Origin: an uncultured Sphaerochaeta sp.
GTDB taxonomy: Bacteria; Spirochaetota; Spirochaetia; Sphaerochaetales; Sphaerochaetaceae
Assembly (NCBI RefSeq): GCF_963667405.1
Contig: NZ_OY763408.1
Location: 2,627,757-2,691,756, forward strand
Direction of reading: 5' to 3'
DNA length: 64,000 bases
Each line of letters opens with the position of its first letter. Positions within the stretch are counted from its first letter, which is position 1. The notes below the pieces were generated by a model. That model was given only the letters and a program-made list of their open reading frames with translations. It did not search any database and was not told the origin of the DNA. Made by a program: the position numbers and the translations under genes. Below are positions 1 through 8,273 of this stretch, piece after piece.

Positions 1-1
1 G

Positions 2-823
2 GGGGAGGTGGATGCTTGCATCTGCATGGCAGACACTCCCTTTGGGAAGGCAGAGTTTGCCTCGGCACCCAAGCTGAGGATGCTGGGCAACCTCGGTTCG
101 GGCTACAACAATGTGGATGTTGCGGAGGCAACCAAGCGCGGCATCCCGGTGTTCAACACGCCCTCTGCGGTAGTCAATCCGACGGCAGAGATGACGATGA
201 CCTTGCTGTTGGGCCTCTGCCGGGGCGCCGTGCGCTACGATCGCACCCTGCGACGGGACGGCATCTGTCCCAAGGAGCTGCTCAGCTATGCTGATATGAC
301 ACTGGCGGGCAAGACGCTGGGCGTAGTGGGGTATGGGAGGATCGGGCAGAAGGTGGGCCAGCTTGCAAGCGCTTTTGGCATGCGCATCCTCATCTGCGAC
401 TCCCACCACCCGGAAAGCATTGCACTGGAGAAGCTCCTTCCCCAGGTTGATGTGCTCACCCTCCATCTGCCTTACCGCGTGGAGAACCACCATCTCATCA
501 ACGCTCATACGCTCTCCCTGATGAAGAGCTCTGCCTATTTGCTGAATGTGGCACGCGGGCCCATCGTCGAGGAGCAGGCCCTGGTGGAAGCCCTGAGGTC
601 AGGGCGTCTGAAGGGCGCAGCCCTGGATGTGCATGAGTTCGAGCCACAGGTCTCCCAGGAAGTCAGGGCTCTTCCCAATGTCGTGATCACGCCGCATATA
701 TCTACCAATCTCGCCGAGGTTCGCTTTGCGATGCTCGTCGAGCTTCTGGAGGGGATGCGTGTCTTCCAAGAGACGCACACCCTCCCTGCCAACACCGTAA
801 ACAAACGAGAACTATCATACTAG
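2..823 (+). CDS. D-2-hydroxyacid dehydrogenase, 5' end outside window
   Basis: NAD-dependent D-isomer-specific 2-hydroxyacid dehydrogenase, probably reducing or oxidising a small 2-keto/2-hydroxy acid in the cytoplasm. The Rossmann motif GVVGYGRIGQKVG is visible about 105 residues into the readable part. The catalytic Arg lies in NVARGP and the catalytic His in VITPHIS near the C-terminus. The reading frame is open to the first base, and about 40-50 N-terminal residues of this roughly 315-residue family are missing, so the true start lies upstream; the GTG at base 8 is unlikely to be the start. The stop codon is followed after nine bases by the next gene, whose AGGAGG ribosome-binding site overlaps this stop. 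It is therefore the leading visible member of a three-gene operon. The substrate cannot be told from the sequence; the neighbours suggest sugar-acid or keto-acid metabolism. Confidence 0.85.
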   Translation, partial: GEVDACICMADTPFGKAEFASAPKLRMLGNLGSGYNNVDVAEATKRGIPVFNTPSAVVNPTAEMTMTLLLGLCRGAVRYDRTLRRDGICPKELLSYADMTLAGKTLGVVGYGRIGQKVGQLASAFGMRILICDSHHPESIALEKLLPQVDVLTLHLPYRVENHHLINAHTLSLMKSSAYLLNVARGPIVEEQALVEALRSGRLKGAALDVHEFEPQVSQEVRALPNVVITPHISTNLAEVRFAMLVELLEGMRVFQETHTLPANTVNKRELSY

Positions 824-832
824 GAGGACCCT

Positions 833-1774
833 ATGGTCAGCATCGAGAAGTACTTTGCCTTTGGCATAAGTGTCGGCTTACTCTATCCAGAAGCACACAC
901 AAGCGCGCTGCGCCACCTCAGTGCCTTCACCAAGACAGCACAACTGGGTGGCTTTGAGACGCTGGAGACAACCCTCAGCGACGATGCTTCCGTGCGCAAG
1001 GCGGAGATTGCCATCGCCCGGGAGGAGGGAAAGATCATCAACTACAACTTCCCGGTGGACTTCCAGCTTGACGGTCCGTTCGACCCCGGAAATAGCGATG
1101 CCGCTGTCAGAGCCAATGCACTTGATCTTGCCTTTCGCCATCTCGAGTATGCCGCCGAGGCTGGTTCGAAGGTGATCGGGATGACCAGCGGCATCGACCA
1201 CGGCCAGGCACTGCGGCCTGCTGTGTTGGAATACTTCACCGAGTATATGGTTGCCTTGGCAACAGAAGCCAAGAAGGTTGGCATCAACCTGGCGGTGGAG
1301 CCGGTTGAGCGGGGCAGGTTCAAGAACCTTCTGCTGGGTCCTACCGAAGAGGTGTGCTCCTTCGTGACCATGATGCACAGCCTGGGACATGCCAATGTGT
1401 CGGTGCTCTTCGATACGGCGCATATGCCGCTGATGCAGGAGGACCCCATCACCAGTGCGAGGCTTGCCCACCAGGCAGGCATCGGACACATCCACATCGG
1501 CAATGCCATTGTGGGCAATCCTGACAACCCCCTCTACGGACATACCCATGCCCCCATCGGCATCGCCGAGGGTGAGTATGACTACCTGGAGGTTTCGGCC
1601 TTCTTCGCAGAGTTGGTGAAGCTTGGGTATCTGGACATCAATCCGGTCGCTCAGCTTCAGCGCAAGTGCGTCTCCTTGGAGATGGCCCGCTACCCCGGTC
1701 TGAGCGCAACCCTCTCCGCCCAAGTTGCCTACGAGAAAGTCCAGTATGCCTGGAACCGTGTGGTGGAGGGCTAG
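833..1774 (+). CDS. Sugar-phosphate isomerase/epimerase family TIM-barrel protein
   Basis: A 313-residue protein of the xylose-isomerase-like TIM-barrel superfamily (AP endonuclease 2 fold), a group that isomerises or epimerises sugars, keto-sugars or inositols using a divalent metal. Likely metal and substrate ligands are the Glu in AVEPVERG (about residue 155), the Asp and His in VLFDTAHM, and the histidines in GHIHIGN and YGHTHAP. The start is fixed by AGGAGG five bases upstream. It sits between the hydroxyacid dehydrogenase and a racemase-like gene, with a one-base gap to the latter, so the three are almost certainly co-transcribed and catabolise one compound. The exact substrate is not recognisable. 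Confidence 0.75.
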   Translation: MVSIEKYFAFGISVGLLYPEAHTSALRHLSAFTKTAQLGGFETLETTLSDDASVRKAEIAIAREEGKIINYNFPVDFQLDGPFDPGNSDAAVRANALDLAFRHLEYAAEAGSKVIGMTSGIDHGQALRPAVLEYFTEYMVALATEAKKVGINLAVEPVERGRFKNLLLGPTEEVCSFVTMMHSLGHANVSVLFDTAHMPLMQEDPITSARLAHQAGIGHIHIGNAIVGNPDNPLYGHTHAPIGIAEGEYDYLEVSAFFAELVKLGYLDINPVAQLQRKCVSLEMARYPGLSATLSAQVAYEKVQYAWNRVVEG

Positions 1775-1775
1775 G

Positions 1776-2438
1776 ATGAAGAGAATAGCCCTCATCCATA
1801 CGGTAGGCAGTGTGTATGCCTCCTTCGAGACACAGCTTCGCTCTGTCTTGGGCGAGGAGGTGCTCATCCACAACATCCTTGATGACTTTCTGGCTACCAA
1901 CCCGATTGAGGTAGGAAGCTTCACCAAAACCAATGTCGAGCGGCTTCGCTGCGATATCCAAAGCGCAGTCCTCACCGGCTGTGATGTGGTGGTGACCAGC
2001 TGTTCCACCCTCTCTCCTGCGGTGGAACGCCTCAAGGGAGAGTTTTCCACCCCCATCATCACCATCGACGATGCGATGGCGAGCAAGGCGGTGGAAGCAG
2101 GATCTTCGCTTGTGGTGTTGGCAACCGCATACAGCACGGTGGAACCTACGCTCGAGAAACTGAGAAGAACTGCCAAAGAGCAGGGAAAAGCCATCAGTGT
2201 GGAAGCGTTTGTCTGCACCGAGGCCATTGCAGCCCTCAGGAGAGGAGACAAGGAAGAGCACGACCGTCTGGTCTTGGAGTTGAGCCACAAGGCTGCTCAT
2301 GCCGATGTCTGTGTGCTTGCACAGGCCTCCATGGCACACATGGAAGAGCCAATTCATCAACTGCTGCATATTCCTGTGTTCTCCAGTCCCAGGCTGTGTA
2401 TGGAGCAGGTTGCAGCGTTTCTGAAGCGCTTGGATTGA
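1776..2438 (+). CDS. Asp/Glu/hydantoin racemase-family protein
   Basis: A 220-residue protein that resembles the aspartate/glutamate racemase and maleate isomerase superfamily. These cofactor-independent enzymes use a pair of cysteines. One candidate catalytic Cys lies in VVVTSCSTLSP (about residue 71). The C-terminal half has the family-typical LAQASMAHM segment but an Ala/Ser where a second catalytic Cys is often found, with a Cys five residues earlier (DVCVLAQ). The ATG follows the previous stop by one base, so translation is probably coupled. In this context it may invert or isomerise the acid product made by the two upstream enzymes. Racemase, isomerase or non-catalytic roles all remain possible. 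Confidence 0.65.
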   Translation: MKRIALIHTVGSVYASFETQLRSVLGEEVLIHNILDDFLATNPIEVGSFTKTNVERLRCDIQSAVLTGCDVVVTSCSTLSPAVERLKGEFSTPIITIDDAMASKAVEAGSSLVVLATAYSTVEPTLEKLRRTAKEQGKAISVEAFVCTEAIAALRRGDKEEHDRLVLELSHKAAHADVCVLAQASMAHMEEPIHQLLHIPVFSSPRLCMEQVAAFLKRLD

Positions 2439-2467
2439 GATACTATTTCAGGAAATGACAGGTATCA

Positions 2468-2505
2468 GAGAAACACCTCCCGGCAACAGGAGGTGTTCTC
2501 TTTGC
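2468..2505. terminator. Bidirectional rho-independent terminator
   Basis: An inverted repeat (GAGAAACACCTCC pairing with GGAGGTGTTCTC) with an eight-base loop lies between two convergent genes and is followed by TTT. It probably ends the operon arriving from the left and the sorbitol dehydrogenase-like gene arriving from the right. Confidence 0.8.
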
Positions 2506-2519
2506 TCGTGCATTGCTTA

Positions 2520-3563
2520 CTATTCCAGAGAAATCTGGATCTTCACCACAGGTCCTGAGGGAGATGCAGCAAACTCATAGGCCTCGATGGCTTGGTCAAA
2601 GGCAAAGGTGTGGGTGATAAGGGGTTTGACGTCAATGAGGCCTGCGGCAATGGAAGCGATGGCACGCTCGTACATGTTTGCATAGCGGAAGACCGTGTAC
2701 ATTGAGACTTCCTTCGCCTGGGCTTTGACCACATCCAAGCTCACCGGCCTGCTGGGCATCCCGACGTAGACCAGTTTTCCGGCTGGGGCCAGGAGGTCGA
2801 TGAGGTACTCATTGACCGCCGCACTCCCGCTCGCCTCAAAGACAACTTCGGCACCCTGTCCATTGGTCTGAAGGAGCACTTCCTTGATGATGCTCTCATT
2901 GCCATTGCTTGCCAGGATGGGTATGACCCGGGGGTCTATGGCTTTGGCGATGGCAAGCTTCTCTGCCGAGATGTCCACGACAAAGATCTTCCTGCACCCC
3001 TGTGTCAGGGCCGCAAGGACGATCATCAGCCCAATGGTTCCGGCACCGGTGACAACGGCGGTGTCGCCGCTGAAGATCTGAGCCTTGTGAATAGCCTGAA
3101 AGCCGATGGCCAAGGGTTCTACCATGGCGCCTTCTGCCAAGGAGACGTTGTCGGGAAGCTTATAGGTGAATCCAGCCGGATGAATGACCGACTCGCGGGT
3201 GATGCCATGGATGGGTGGGGTTGCCCAGAACCGTACATCCGGATCCAGGTTGTAGTGCCCTTCTTTCATACTCTTGGAGAAGCTCATGGGAATGCCGGGT
3301 TCCATACATACCCTATCGCCTACCTTCAGGTGCTTCACATGAGCACCTAAGCGGGTAATGACTCCCGCTCCTTCGTGGCCAAGGATCATGGGCTCCTTGA
3401 CGACGAAAGGCCCGATCTTTCCATTGGTGTAGTAGTGGATGTCGCTTCCACACACGCCTACTCGCTTGATGGCAATTTCCACATCAGCGTCACCCAATGT
3501 CTCTTCTATGGCGAACTCCCGAAGTGAGAGTTTCATTTGCTGTTCCAGAACCAATGCTTTCAT
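2520..3563 (-). CDS. Sorbitol/L-iditol dehydrogenase-like zinc alcohol dehydrogenase
   Basis: Medium-chain NAD(P)-dependent dehydrogenase of 347 residues, closest in style to sorbitol/xylitol dehydrogenases, which oxidise polyols to ketoses. The catalytic-zinc motifs are GVCGSDIHYY (about residue 37) and GHEGAGVI (about 62). The EPGIP...ATPPIHG stretch and a Rossmann segment VVTGAGTIGLMIV (about 168) follow. The loop that carries four structural-zinc cysteines in many relatives reads PMSFSKSMKEGHYNLD here, so all four are replaced. Mammalian sorbitol dehydrogenase also lacks that zinc, which fits the assignment. The gene is transcribed alone, converging on the upstream operon and divergent from a small HTH gene. 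Confidence 0.85.
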   Translation of the reverse strand: MKALVLEQQMKLSLREFAIEETLGDADVEIAIKRVGVCGSDIHYYTNGKIGPFVVKEPMILGHEGAGVITRLGAHVKHLKVGDRVCMEPGIPMSFSKSMKEGHYNLDPDVRFWATPPIHGITRESVIHPAGFTYKLPDNVSLAEGAMVEPLAIGFQAIHKAQIFSGDTAVVTGAGTIGLMIVLAALTQGCRKIFVVDISAEKLAIAKAIDPRVIPILASNGNESIIKEVLLQTNGQGAEVVFEASGSAAVNEYLIDLLAPAGKLVYVGMPSRPVSLDVVKAQAKEVSMYTVFRYANMYERAIASIAAGLIDVKPLITHTFAFDQAIEAYEFAASPSGPVVKIQISLE

Positions 3564-3827
3564 ACCTATCCATCTCCCAAAACACGCAGGAGTACCTTAG
3601 CCAAGGCTCGTGTTTGTTCGATACAGTATCGCATGGATCGAACCACATTCCCATTGGTTTCAATTGGAACATGGGAAGGGGGGAATTGTTGACCTATCAG
3701 GCACAGTATCTTACCATGAGTACAAGCATACAGGCTGAATCTTGTTTCACCGTATGTCGCCCACGCAATGATGAGCAACAGACAACTGCAAACAGAAGAT
3801 TTCATCGAATAATCGTCAAGGAGGATT
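3564..3827. promoter_or_regulatory. Divergent control region with dyad symmetries
   Basis: This 264-bp gap separates two divergent genes. It holds a 13-base palindrome CGATACAGTATCG at 3619-3631 and a wider dyad of TTCCCAT and ATGGGAA (3648-3654 and 3671-3677) around two CCAATTG/CAATTGG-like words. These could be operators for the polyol dehydrogenase. A possible rightward promoter, TTGACC, 17 bases, TACCAT (3689-3717), would serve the small HTH gene. No gene was seen in the gap. Confidence 0.35.
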
Positions 3828-4094
3828 ATGATGTATAGCTTTCTGGCTGACGTTCCCACAGGAAAGGTGGTCAAGGAGTACCTGGATGCATATTCCATCA
3901 CAAAAGAAGAATTCTCCTTGAAAACAGGAATCAGCATAGATCAGTTTGACCAAGTACTCTTCGGCTCAAGCAGACTGACCGAGGAAATGGCTTTGGGACT
4001 TGAGAAGGTCCTTGGTTTAGTACCCGCTTCCTATTGGCTGAACTATGAGGCCAAGTACCGTGGAGCGATTGCTTCTGCCCCGGTACTGAGCTGA
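3828..4094 (+). CDS. HigA-like XRE-family HTH protein
   Basis: A compact 88-residue helix-turn-helix protein resembling the HigA/VapI antitoxin family. The segment around EYLDAYSITKEEFSLKTGISIDQ... (about residues 19-40) and the following SRLTEEMALGLEKVLG helix are typical, as is the PASYWLNYEAKY tail. AAGGAGG lies four bases before the ATG; a second ATG follows directly. No HigB-type toxin gene was found on either strand next to it, so it is an orphan antitoxin or a stand-alone regulator. It lies just upstream of the RloA/RloB pair and could control it; that is inference from position only. Confidence 0.6.
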   Translation: MMYSFLADVPTGKVVKEYLDAYSITKEEFSLKTGISIDQFDQVLFGSSRLTEEMALGLEKVLGLVPASYWLNYEAKYRGAIASAPVLS

Positions 4095-4162
4095 TATCTT
4101 CAGGAAGTTCCTTTAGGTATCGACTGAATGAAAATACAGTTTTTCGCACCGCATCATTTTTC

Positions 4163-4191
4163 TTGATATTTCCGTTTATGTTGCTTATAAT
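4163..4191 (+). promoter_or_regulatory. Sigma-70 type promoter of the first rloAB pair
   Basis: TTGATA and a perfect TATAAT are separated by exactly 17 bases, 43 bases before the ATG of the rloA-like gene. It is one of the best promoter matches in the window and suggests this defence-like pair has its own vegetative promoter. Confidence 0.75.
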
Positions 4192-4233
4192 CAACATATC
4201 CGTAGCATTCCTACGTTTAGAAGGAATAAAATC

Positions 4234-5532
4234 ATGATTCAAGAATTTTCCGTAGAAAACTTCCTTTCCATCAAGACAAAGCAGACCCTGAGTTTCCGTG
4301 CAAGCAACAAAATCCATACGGGATCGGATGAGTACTTGGTGACTGAAATCAATCCCAATGTGCGACTGCTGAAGTTTTGTGTGCTGTACGGATACAATGC
4401 CTCCGGAAAATCAAACATTCTGCTTGCTCTTCAGTTTCTGAGGGACCTCGTGGTACATGGCCCTTCCACCAAGGATGAAGAAACAGGATTCACTCCATTC
4501 TTGCTGGATGCAAACACTCGTAATGAGCCAGGAACTTTCAGCCTGGTGTTCTTTATCGAAGGAATTCGGTATGAGTATCTGATTTGCCTTGATGGAAAGC
4601 GCATTCACAAAGAGTCATTGCGCTATACGCCAGAAGAACGAATTTCCACCTTGTTTGTGCGTACCTACGATGCAGAGAATTCCATTGCAAAGCTGACGAT
4701 TGGAAAAAGATGTTCCCTTTCTGCAAAAGACAGGGTGATTCTTGACGGCAACACATTGGAGAACTCAAGCGTCTTGTTTGCATACCAGAAAAGCAACATC
4801 CACTCTCCTGTCCTGGATGCTGTTGTTGCCTTCTTCAAGAAAACCCTTCTTCCTCTGATTGATCCAAACATTCGACTCAGGGACTGGAGCAAGGAGCGCA
4901 TTGCCTCTGATACCTCACAGAAGCAATTTCTGGTATCCCTTATGGGAAAGGCAGATTTTCAAATTTCTGACCTTGAGGTGAAGAATTCAGTCATGCCGGT
5001 TGATGATACTCTTATCAAGAAATTCACTGATAATGGAGCTCCGCCTAGTCTTATTGAAACCTTGAAGAAGGACAACCAACTCGAAATACAGGAGTTGCTG
5101 TTCACACACGCCACACGCGCAGGTTCCTATCAAATTCCTGCAGAAGATGAATCTGATGGGACTATGCGTTTCTTTGGATTGGGAGGGGTACTTCAATTGA
5201 TGGTTACTTCAGCTCGAATTGCTGCAATCGACGAATTGGAGTCGTCATTGCATCCCGATCTTGTCACGTTCTATCTGCAAATGTTCCTCATGAATTCCAA
5301 TGATTCTCAACTCATTGTCACTACCCATGCCCAATATTTGATGGAACAAGACTACATGCGCAATGACATGGTTTGGTTCTGTGAGAAACAGGAGAATGGG
5401 GCAAGCGAGTACTACAGTGCCCAAGACTTCAGTCTCCATAAAAACAACAACCTCGCAAACTTCTATCGTGCTGGGAAGCTCGGAGCAAAACCCATACTTG
5501 GCAACCCCCTGCTTGAGGAAAACGTCCAATGA
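4234..5532 (+). CDS. RloA/AbiLi-like AAA ATPase (copy 1)
   Basis: A 432-residue ATPase of the OLD/SMC-like AAA_15/AAA_21 group that is paired with RloB proteins. The Walker A is GYNASGKS (residues 53-60). The Walker B/D-loop region is AAIDELESSLHP (about 329-340), followed by LIVTTHAQYLM with the switch His. RloA/RloB was named for linkage to type I restriction loci, and the related AbiL pair of Lactococcus plasmids gives abortive phage resistance. The stop overlaps the rloB start by ATGA, showing translational coupling. The region is more AT-rich than its neighbours, a sign of transfer. A second copy of the same type lies at about 25.5 kb. Confidence 0.75.
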   Translation: MIQEFSVENFLSIKTKQTLSFRASNKIHTGSDEYLVTEINPNVRLLKFCVLYGYNASGKSNILLALQFLRDLVVHGPSTKDEETGFTPFLLDANTRNEPGTFSLVFFIEGIRYEYLICLDGKRIHKESLRYTPEERISTLFVRTYDAENSIAKLTIGKRCSLSAKDRVILDGNTLENSSVLFAYQKSNIHSPVLDAVVAFFKKTLLPLIDPNIRLRDWSKERIASDTSQKQFLVSLMGKADFQISDLEVKNSVMPVDDTLIKKFTDNGAPPSLIETLKKDNQLEIQELLFTHATRAGSYQIPAEDESDGTMRFFGLGGVLQLMVTSARIAAIDELESSLHPDLVTFYLQMFLMNSNDSQLIVTTHAQYLMEQDYMRNDMVWFCEKQENGASEYYSAQDFSLHKNNNLANFYRAGKLGAKPILGNPLLEENVQ

Positions 5533-6200
5533 AGGAGAGAAAACGTCCATTCAAAAAATCAATTGGAATTGTAGGAGAAGGTCTGACTGAGCGTTTGTAC
5601 TTTGATTACATCCGAAGTAGCAGACGTTATAACTTTTCTCTCAAACCGGATCTTCCCAGACACACGGATTATACACATATTTTCAGAAAAGCTAAACAAT
5701 TACTGAAAGATGGGTATGATCTTGTCTTCTGCGTACTGGATATTGACGCAATACTCAAGGATGGAATGACTGACAAATTTACCAATGAGTGCAGAAAACT
5801 TCCAAAACGGATTATTCCTATTACCAGCAATCCATGTATCGAATTTTGGTTTCTTCTTCATTTTCTGGATACCCCAAAAAGTCGTGTGTACGAATCTTGT
5901 CAGAGTCTCATCGACGGCAATTTACAAAGGTATGCTCCCCACTATGAAAAAACTGAGGTATACTTCAGAAACTCCCAACTTTTCTCGCACCTTGAGCAAC
6001 CTGATCGTCTAGAAAAGGCTATGGCAAACTCAATGCAAATATTAAAAAAATTACATGATGGTGGAGATCCTTCTCTTTGCTCCTTTTCTGAAGTTTCAAT
6101 ACTTTTCAACCAGTTGGAAAAATGCAAAGAGTGTAATTTCGAATCCGATTGCAAAAACTGCTCAATTACAATTTCTACTTTCTTTTCAAGCAATAAGTAA
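5529..6200 (+). CDS. RloB-like protein (copy 1, intact)
   Basis: A 223-residue RloB/AbiLii-family protein, thought to be a TOPRIM/OLD-like nuclease partner of the upstream ATPase. Conserved points are IVGEGLTERLYFDYI (about residues 13-27, acidic Glu), VFCVLDIDA (about 66-74, Asp pair) and NPCIEFWFLLHF (about 100-111). A cysteine group near the end (CKECNFESDCKNC) may bind metal. It overlaps rloA by four bases. The base composition is clearly AT-rich. The intact copy contrasts with the copy at 26.8 kb, which is split by an insertion sequence at the matching FxYWxLLHF motif. Confidence 0.75.
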   Translation: MKERKRPFKKSIGIVGEGLTERLYFDYIRSSRRYNFSLKPDLPRHTDYTHIFRKAKQLLKDGYDLVFCVLDIDAILKDGMTDKFTNECRKLPKRIIPITSNPCIEFWFLLHFLDTPKSRVYESCQSLIDGNLQRYAPHYEKTEVYFRNSQLFSHLEQPDRLEKAMANSMQILKKLHDGGDPSLCSFSEVSILFNQLEKCKECNFESDCKNCSITISTFFSSNK

Positions 6201-6329
6201 GGACTCTTCGTTCACGCGGATTCATACAGAAATTATATATTGCTCAGGGTATCCAACGATTCCCAGCATGTATTGAATAGAATTATCAGTCGCGTTTACT
6301 TACTATCCAAGATCTCTGCTGATCCAGCC
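6201..6329. other. Short convergent gap, nothing recognised
   Basis: About 130 bases between the convergent rloB and capD-type genes. No clear hairpin with a T-tract, repeat or small gene was seen. Confidence 0.4.
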
Positions 6330-8177
6330 CTACATCCTCGGATCCTTGAACTCCGGCACCAGTTGGTGAAGCATCTGCAGCATCTGCTGGGGAGTTCCTG
6401 AGGTAAAGGTAGGCAGGTAGTGGTTGAGGAAGGTGAGCTCAGAGAGCTCATGGTTGTTCACCATAGCCTTGAAGACCAGCGTATCCTCGGTGGGAATGGT
6501 GGTGTCCTTGTTTGCCAGAAGCTCCTCATAAAGCTTCTCGCCCGGCCTGAGACCGGTCACGATCACCTGGCTCCTGCCATCCCCATAGTACTTCACCAGC
6601 TTCTGGGCAAAATCATAGATGCGCACCGGCTGACCCATATCCAGGACCATCACCTCACCGCCCTTGGCCATGGAAGCGGCCTTGAACACCAAGCCCACAG
6701 CCTCGGGAATGGCCATGAAGTAGCGGATGATATCCTTGTGGGTGACCGTGATGGGCACCCCCGCCTTGATCTGCTCCATGAACAGGGGAAGCATGCTTCC
6801 CCGGCTTCCCAGCACATTGCCAAAGCGCACGCAAACAATCTCGGTCTCCTTGGAGTTGAGCATCCCGCTCATCAGCTCCACCACCCGTTTGGTCGCCCCC
6901 ATGACATTGGTGGGGTTCACCGCCTTGTCGGTGGAGATCACCACCACCTTGGCAACCCCGTGCTCCTTGGCACTCTTGAGCAGTCCATAACTGCCCCAGA
7001 TATTCGTGGTGATGGCCTCCTCAGGATAGAGCTCCTGAAGCGGAACATGCTTGTAGGCCGCAGCGTGGAACAGAAGCTGGGGCCGGTACTGCTCCAGGAT
7101 GCGGTCTATCTTCGAGCGGTTCTTGATATCGCACACCACCGGAACCACCAGGTCGCTCCACTCCTTCTGGTAGTTGTGCAACCTCAGGCTCAGGTCATGG
7201 AGCTCGGTCTCATCAACATCCAGGAGGATCAACTGGGAAGGACCATAGCTGAGCAGCTGTCGGCAGATCTCGCTGCCGATGCTCCCCCCTGCCCCGGTTA
7301 CCAGCACCCGCTTGTTCATGACCATCTGCTTGATCGGCTCCTTGTCGATGCTGATCAAAGGCCGGCCCAGCAGGTCGGCGTAGTCGAGATTGCGCAGGTC
7401 CAGCTCCTTGGAGCCCTCCTGCATCTCAAAGAGGGAGGGAATCACCTTGATGTCGCACCCCGCCTCCTTGGCGGCATCGACAGCGGCAAGCATCCGCTCC
7501 TGATCAATCTGGGTGATGGCGATGATGAGCGTCTTCGCCCTGCTCTCCGTCAAGATCTGGTGCAGCTCATGCACCGTCCCATACACCTTGATACCCAGCA
7601 CCAAGGCACCCTTGAGCTTGGGATCGTCATCGGCCAGGCCGACAATGTGGTAGAGCAACTTGCCCTTCTGGTACTGGCGGATGAGGGTACTGCCAAGCTC
7701 TCCCGCCCCATAGATGACTGCACGGGGGAGATTGGTATTGTAGTGCTTGTTGCGGTAGGTGAGGATGCTCCGGTAGCCTACGCGTGCTCCCATGAGCATG
7801 GTAAAGCCAAACCCATCGGCCACCAGCAAAAAGGAGATCCAGGGGTTGGAGAAGCCAAGGTAGGAACCCAGGGTAACGACGGCCAGCACAAAGGCCGGCC
7901 CAAATGCCGTGACAGCACGGTACAGGACATCCAACGAACTCTCACTGATGCGGATACGGTAGAACTTCACCGCCGAGAGCAGGATGAGCAAACCGATGAT
8001 ATTTATGTAGACAATGGTATCGAAGAGGGCGGGAATGGAACGAAACACCACCCATGAGGCGATGAGATGCGTGCCTGCAAGCAGGATGGCATCAATCACC
8101 ACCAAGATCATTCTTCTCAGCAACCGACCCTTTCTCAGCAATTCATTCACAGCAGACCCCTGTATACGAAGCCCCAT
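6330..8177 (-). CDS. CapD/WbpM-type UDP-sugar 4,6-dehydratase, membrane-anchored
   Basis: A 615-residue polysaccharide-biosynthesis nucleotide-sugar dehydratase/epimerase. Four hydrophobic segments occupy about residues 20-135. A first Rossmann-like domain starts at AVIYGAGELGS (about 153). The catalytic SDR domain begins at VLVTGAGGSIGSEICRQ (about 292) and has the STDKAVNP...MGATKR signature typical of WbpM/CapD/FlaA1 relatives. Such enzymes make UDP-4-keto-6-deoxy sugars such as the precursor of bacillosamine, QuiNAc or FucNAc for capsule, O-chains or glycoprotein glycans. It follows a NusG paralogue, the usual opening of a surface-polysaccharide operon, but no glycosyltransferases follow here. 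Confidence 0.88.
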   Translation of the reverse strand: MGLRIQGSAVNELLRKGRLLRRMILVVIDAILLAGTHLIASWVVFRSIPALFDTIVYINIIGLLILLSAVKFYRIRISESSLDVLYRAVTAFGPAFVLAVVTLGSYLGFSNPWISFLLVADGFGFTMLMGARVGYRSILTYRNKHYNTNLPRAVIYGAGELGSTLIRQYQKGKLLYHIVGLADDDPKLKGALVLGIKVYGTVHELHQILTESRAKTLIIAITQIDQERMLAAVDAAKEAGCDIKVIPSLFEMQEGSKELDLRNLDYADLLGRPLISIDKEPIKQMVMNKRVLVTGAGGSIGSEICRQLLSYGPSQLILLDVDETELHDLSLRLHNYQKEWSDLVVPVVCDIKNRSKIDRILEQYRPQLLFHAAAYKHVPLQELYPEEAITTNIWGSYGLLKSAKEHGVAKVVVISTDKAVNPTNVMGATKRVVELMSGMLNSKETEIVCVRFGNVLGSRGSMLPLFMEQIKAGVPITVTHKDIIRYFMAIPEAVGLVFKAASMAKGGEVMVLDMGQPVRIYDFAQKLVKYYGDGRSQVIVTGLRPGEKLYEELLANKDTTIPTEDTLVFKAMVNNHELSELTFLNHYLPTFTSGTPQQMLQMLHQLVPEFKDPRM

Positions 8178-8273
8178 ACTGCATCACAAAGGTAGGAGGA
8201 TATGCACAAATTCGAGCAAGTGTGGGTAGACAGAGCATAGCACGAGCCTAGAAGTGTGTAAACGAGTTCCGCC

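Noticed and set aside
878..2290. A 470-codon minus-strand frame opposite the isomerase and racemase genes
   Set aside because: Both plus-strand proteins have recognisable family motifs and ribosome-binding sites; the antisense frame has none.
3828..4094. A complete HigBA toxin-antitoxin locus
   Set aside because: No HigB-like toxin gene was found directly before or after the HTH gene on either strand.
6420..8057. A 545-codon plus-strand frame opposite capD
   Set aside because: Antisense shadow of a clear CapD-type gene; the translation is rich in His/Leu/Gln with no fold signature.
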